Below are positions 34,089 to 37,263 of a DNA stretch of 37,263 bases, piece after piece; positions within the stretch are counted from its first letter, which is position 1, and the number at the start of each line of letters is the position of its first letter. Location of the stretch: NCBI GenBank assembly GCA_020726285.1, contig DYSW01000013.1, positions 1 to 37,263 on the forward strand, read 5' to 3'. The translations under genes were made by a program, and so were the position numbers. Below the pieces are notes generated by a model. The model saw only the letters and a list, made by a program, of their open reading frames with translations, was not told the DNA's origin and ran no database searches. The DNA is from Melioribacter roseus (GTDB lineage: Bacteria > Bacteroidota > Ignavibacteria > Ignavibacteriales > Melioribacteraceae).

Positions 34089-36848
34089 ATGATGAAAAAT
34101 AAGAAAATATTTATTGTAATAGATGCTCTTGCCATAGCTTATAAATCATATTTTGCACACCTTAAAAACCCGCTATCAAATTCCAAAGGAGAATCAACTT
34201 CGGCGATTTTTGGGTTTGCAAATAGTTTGTTTAAGGTTTTTGAAGAATACAAACCAGATTTTTTAGCAGTTGCGTTCGATTCAAAAGAGAAGACTTTCCG
34301 ACATGAAAAGTATGATTTTTACAAATCTTCACGAGCGGAAATGCCAGAAGAATTAATTCCACAAATTCAGAAAATAAAGGAATTTGTTGAGTTACTGAAT
34401 GTTCCGATATTGATTCAGTCAGGTTATGAGGCGGATGATTTAGTTGGCTCAATCTTAAAAATTGCAGAAAAGCAAGATTTTGCTTGTTTTGCTGTAACTC
34501 CAGATAAAGATTACATTCAATTAATAAATGAAACTACAAAAATAATTCGTCCAGGAAAAGGCGGCGATGAATGGCAATTGTTGGACTGCGAAAGTGTGAA
34601 AAATGATTACGGATTCCAACCAATAATGATGATTGATTATCTCGGTTTGGTCGGCGATTCTTCAGACGATATTCCCGGAGTGGCTGGAATTGGTCCGAAA
34701 AGTGCGACTGAATTAATTCAGACTTATGGCGGAATTGACGAGATTTATCAGAATATCGAAAACATAAAAAAGGAAGCTATCAAATCCAAATTGGAAAATG
34801 GTAGAGAAAAAGCATTTTTATCCAAAGAATTGGCTACAATTGTAACTGATATTCCAATAAATATTGACTTTGAAAACGAAAATTGGCGTAATCTTGATTT
34901 CGAAAAGTTATCCTCATTTTTAGTTCAGCTTGAATTAAAGAGTATTCACAATAAAGCTGTCAAATTGTTTGGGGAAAATCAGACTGAGGCGAAAAAGGAA
35001 ATTCCAAAAATTCCACACTTTGTAAATAAAAATTATAAACTGATTACTACAAAAAATGAATCTAAAAAACTTGTTGAATATTTATCTGAATTTGAATTTT
35101 TAACTTTCGACACTGAGACTGATGGTTTGGATTTGTTTTCATCAAAATTGGTTGGAGTTTCATTTTGCGTAAAAAGTAGTGAAGCATATTTTGTGGCAAT
35201 AAATCCAACACAAAATTCCACTGATTTATTTTCAAAGCAGATAGATAACCGCTTGCCATTTGAAGATTTTGATGAGATTTTTTCGCCATTGTTTGCAAAC
35301 AAGAGAATAAAAAAAATAGCACAAAACGGAAAATTCGATATTGCTATTTTAAGAAGCCGAGGAATTACAGTCGAAAACTTTTATTTCGATACAATGCTTG
35401 CAAGTTATTTGATTGATGCCGACCAAAAACACGGAATGGACGAACTTTCGCAGAAATACTTAAATTATAAACCAATTCCATTTTCTGACTTGGTGGGCGA
35501 TAAAAAAGATTCGAGCAAAATATTTGATGTAGGAATTGAGAAATTAACCGAATACGCAGCGGAAGACGCAGACGTAACATTCCGATTATATGAAATATTC
35601 AAAGATATTCTCGACAAAGAAAATTTAGCGGAATTGGCGTTCAAGGTTGAATTCCCGCTTGCAATAGTTCTTGAAAATATGGAAAGAAACGGCGTAAAAG
35701 TCGATAAAAAAATGCTTGAAGATTTTAGTATTCAATTACAAAAAAGGTTAGATCTTCTTACAACTGAGATTTATCAAATTGCTGAAGTAAATTTCAACAT
35801 CAATTCGCCAAAACAATTACAGAAAATTCTATTTGAAAAATTGAAATTGCCAACAACTTTAAAAACTAAAACCGGCTTTTCTACAGATGCAAAAAATTTG
35901 GAAGCATTGCAAGGCAAACACCCGATAATTGATTTTTTACTTGAATACAGACAAATTGCAAAATTAAAATCGACTTATGCGGAAGCTTTGCCGAAATTGA
36001 TAAATCCCAAAACGGGCAAAATTCATACAACATACAACCAAACAATTGCGTCTACTGGCCGACTTTCTAGCGTAAATCCAAATTTGCAGAACATTCCAAT
36101 ACGAACTGAACTTGGTCAGGAAATTAGAAAAGCATTTATTCCAAGCGATGAAAATCATGTAATAATAAGTGCAGATTACAGTCAAATTGAATTACGGATT
36201 ATGGCAAGCATTTGTGAAGATCCTTTCCTTACGAAAGCGTTCTCAGAAAATGCTGACATTCACAAACGAACTGCGGCTTTGGTCTTTCAAATTGAAGAAG
36301 AACAAGTTACCTCTGATATGCGAAGAAAAGCAAAAGAAGTAAATTTTGGAATCTTATATGGTTTGGGTGCTTTTGGGCTTAAAAGCAGATTAGGAATAAC
36401 GCAAACTCATGCAAAAGAAATTATCGACACATATTTTTCAACTTTCCCAAATGTAAAAAAGTTTATGTCTGATTCTATCGATTTTGCAAGAAAAAATGGA
36501 TTTGCACAAACACTTTTATTAAGAAAACGTTTTTTGAGAAACATTAACAGTAAAAATGGTGCCGTTCGTCAATTTGAAGAAAGAGTTGCAATCAATATGC
36601 CTATTCAGGGAACTGCAGCGGATTTAATTAAAATCGCGATGATAAATATTCACCAAGAATTTATTGCTAATAATTTAATTAGCAAAATGGTTTTACAAGT
36701 TCATGACGAGTTGGTTTTCGATGTTTACAAACCAGAAATTGAAATTGTAAAGAAAATTATCACCGAAAAAATGGAAAGTGCAATAGTTCTGAATGTTCCA
36801 TTGCGAGTTGAAGTAGGAATTGGCAAAAATTGGTTGGAAGCACATTAA
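34089..36848 (+). CDS. polA: DNA polymerase I
   Basis: 919 residues with all three classic activities. 5'-3' flap exonuclease (about 1-290): GYEADDLVGSI, TPDKDYIQLI, GLVGDSSDDIPGVAGIGPKS. Proofreading 3'-5' exonuclease (about 310-505) with intact acidic residues: FDTETDG (Asp341, Glu343), AQNGKFD (Asp417) and YAAED (Asp493), so it should be active, unlike Taq or Bacillus enzymes. Polymerase (about 520-919): motif A SADYSQIELR (Asp696), finger RRKAKEVNFGILYG, motif C QVHDELVFDV (Asp873). A Phe stands at the E. coli Phe762-equivalent (NFGILYG). The start could be either of two adjacent ATGs, or the TTG just before; I use the first ATG. Removes Okazaki primers and fills repair gaps. Confidence 0.97.
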   Translation: MMKNKKIFIVIDALAIAYKSYFAHLKNPLSNSKGESTSAIFGFANSLFKVFEEYKPDFLAVAFDSKEKTFRHEKYDFYKSSRAEMPEELIPQIQKIKEFVELLNVPILIQSGYEADDLVGSILKIAEKQDFACFAVTPDKDYIQLINETTKIIRPGKGGDEWQLLDCESVKNDYGFQPIMMIDYLGLVGDSSDDIPGVAGIGPKSATELIQTYGGIDEIYQNIENIKKEAIKSKLENGREKAFLSKELATIVTDIPINIDFENENWRNLDFEKLSSFLVQLELKSIHNKAVKLFGENQTEAKKEIPKIPHFVNKNYKLITTKNESKKLVEYLSEFEFLTFDTETDGLDLFSSKLVGVSFCVKSSEAYFVAINPTQNSTDLFSKQIDNRLPFEDFDEIFSPLFANKRIKKIAQNGKFDIAILRSRGITVENFYFDTMLASYLIDADQKHGMDELSQKYLNYKPIPFSDLVGDKKDSSKIFDVGIEKLTEYAAEDADVTFRLYEIFKDILDKENLAELAFKVEFPLAIVLENMERNGVKVDKKMLEDFSIQLQKRLDLLTTEIYQIAEVNFNINSPKQLQKILFEKLKLPTTLKTKTGFSTDAKNLEALQGKHPIIDFLLEYRQIAKLKSTYAEALPKLINPKTGKIHTTYNQTIASTGRLSSVNPNLQNIPIRTELGQEIRKAFIPSDENHVIISADYSQIELRIMASICEDPFLTKAFSENADIHKRTAALVFQIEEEQVTSDMRRKAKEVNFGILYGLGAFGLKSRLGITQTHAKEIIDTYFSTFPNVKKFMSDSIDFARKNGFAQTLLLRKRFLRNINSKNGAVRQFEERVAINMPIQGTAADLIKIAMINIHQEFIANNLISKMVLQVHDELVFDVYKPEIEIVKKIITEKMESAIVLNVPLRVEVGIGKNWLEAH

Positions 36849-36861
36849 AATTAAATATTTG

Positions 36862-36892
36862 TTGCATAAGAACAATGAAAGCAATATAATTG
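36862..36892 (+). promoter_or_regulatory. Possible promoter of the tRNA gene
   Basis: TTG (36862-36864) and TATAATTG (36885-36892, one mismatch to TAnnTTTG) are separated by 20 nt, and the tRNA starts 24 nt later. Confidence 0.3.
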
Positions 36893-36916
36893 AACTCGTT
36901 TTTTCAAAACTTTTTT

Positions 36917-36990
36917 GGGCCTATAGCTCAGCCGGTTAGAGCATCTGACTCATAATCAGAGGGTCGGTGGTTCGAACCCATCTGGGCCCA
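36917..36990 (+). tRNA. tRNA with CAT anticodon (elongator Met or Ile2)
   Basis: Complete cloverleaf: acceptor GGGCCTA / TGGGCCC (one T/G wobble), D-arm GCTC...GAGC, anticodon stem TCTGA / TCAGA with loop CTCATAA (anticodon CAT), T-arm GGTGG-TTCGAAC-CCATC, discriminator A. CCA is not encoded (ACAAG follows). The anticodon stem lacks the three G/C pairs of initiators, so it is not fMet. The GGGCCTATAGCTCAG 5' half resembles tRNA-Ile, leaving Met and lysidine-modified Ile2 both possible. Confidence 0.93.
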
Positions 36991-37016
36991 CAAGTCGAAA
37001 GACTTTAAAAATGCGG

Positions 37017-37050
37017 AAAGCTCAATTTCGAAAGGAATTGAGCTTTTTTT
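37017..37050 (+). terminator. Strong intrinsic terminator after the tRNA
   Basis: AAAGCTCAATT pairs perfectly with AATTGAGCTTT (11 bp, 8-nt loop) and runs into seven T in all. A smaller hairpin, AAGTC-GAAA-GACTT, lies just before it at 36992-37005. Confidence 0.9.
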
Positions 37051-37263
37051 ATTTAAGTGAGGTGAATAATGAGATTTTAAGTGAACATTACTAAATCAGA
37101 AAAGCAGTGAACCGTAAACTATAAATAGTTAAGAATTAATAGTGAAAAATGTCTGAATCAAGATTTACAAGAATATTGAATTTTCAGAATTAAAACAAAA
37201 AAACAAAACCAGTTTAAGTCTAAGAACTAAAAACTATTCACAATTGACAATTTGCAGTTCACT
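37051..37263. other. Gene-free A/T-rich tail
   Basis: No open frame or RNA gene is recognisable. The text is repetitive: AGTGA recurs several times (followed by GGTGAATAATG, ACATTAC, ACCGTAAAC, AAAATG), with AACTATAAATAGTT as an inverted repeat and AATTGACAATTTGC-type A/T motifs toward the end. It reads like low-complexity intergenic repeat material and is cut by the window edge. Confidence 0.4.

Noticed and set aside
1-37263. CRISPR arrays, insertion sequences, integrases, toxin-antitoxin pairs, defence genes, biosynthetic gene clusters
   Set aside because: No regularly spaced repeats, transposase or integrase motifs, or typical small paired toxin genes were seen on either strand.

Overview
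The window is a very A+T-rich bacterial chromosome segment with dense, short-spaced genes. Several features point to the Bacteroidota/Ignavibacteria/Chlorobi (FCB) group: two TonB-dependent receptors with N-terminal carboxypeptidase-regulatory-like domains, remnants of a LytS/LytTR two-component pair, and repeated TAnnTTTG-type -7 elements (before the SRP RNA, the TPP riboswitch and the heme operon). Some genes nevertheless carry clear GGAG/AAGGA ribosome binding sites and several use TTG or GTG starts. The phylum assignment is inference from gene content. I see no prophage, insertion sequence, CRISPR array or defence island.

Layout. (1) 52-2055: a secreted sialate O-acetylesterase, convergent with (2) a minus-strand thiamine salvage operon: promoter, TPP riboswitch and terminator (6565-6737), TonB receptor, thiamine pyrophosphokinase and an SSS-family symporter (6533-2052), all overlapping. 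(3) 6801-7312: a decayed receiver/histidine-kinase gene. (4) 11191-7322: minus-strand operon of a secreted nucleotide pyrophosphatase/phosphodiesterase-like enzyme and two M16 peptidase subunits, one catalytic and one not. (5) 14087-11370: a second, larger TonB receptor with its own terminator. (6) 14338-14832: KdsC-type phosphatase. (7) 18451-14867: hemB, an MFS transporter and hemL. (8) 18848-19715: a decayed LytS/LytTR two-component pair. (9) 19794-21138: trmB, SRP RNA, sixA-like phosphatase. (10) 21191-23026: NhaC antiporter; 23073-23538: frameshifted HDOD gene; 23580-24242: Nudix hydrolase. (11) 24347-32991: plus-strand heme operon ccsA/hemX-like, hemA, hemC, hemD, hemE, hemN, hemH, hemY. 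(12) 34039-33029: secreted endonuclease/exonuclease/phosphatase-family protein. (13) 34089-36848: DNA polymerase I, then a CAT-anticodon tRNA, a strong terminator and a gene-free tail.

How it works together. The two heme clusters encode every enzyme from glutamyl-tRNA to protoheme by the protoporphyrin branch (HemA, HemL, HemB, HemC, HemD, HemE, HemN, HemY, HemH). The thiamine operon looks like an uptake-and-activate route: outer-membrane receptor, inner-membrane symporter and kinase making TPP, which shuts the operon off through the riboswitch. Three signalling loci in the window are broken by frameshifts and internal deletions, while all metabolic genes look intact.

No wholly unprecedented system is evident. 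The most worthwhile leads are the SSS transporter in the TPP-controlled operon, the MFS transporter between hemB and hemL, and the pattern of regulator decay.
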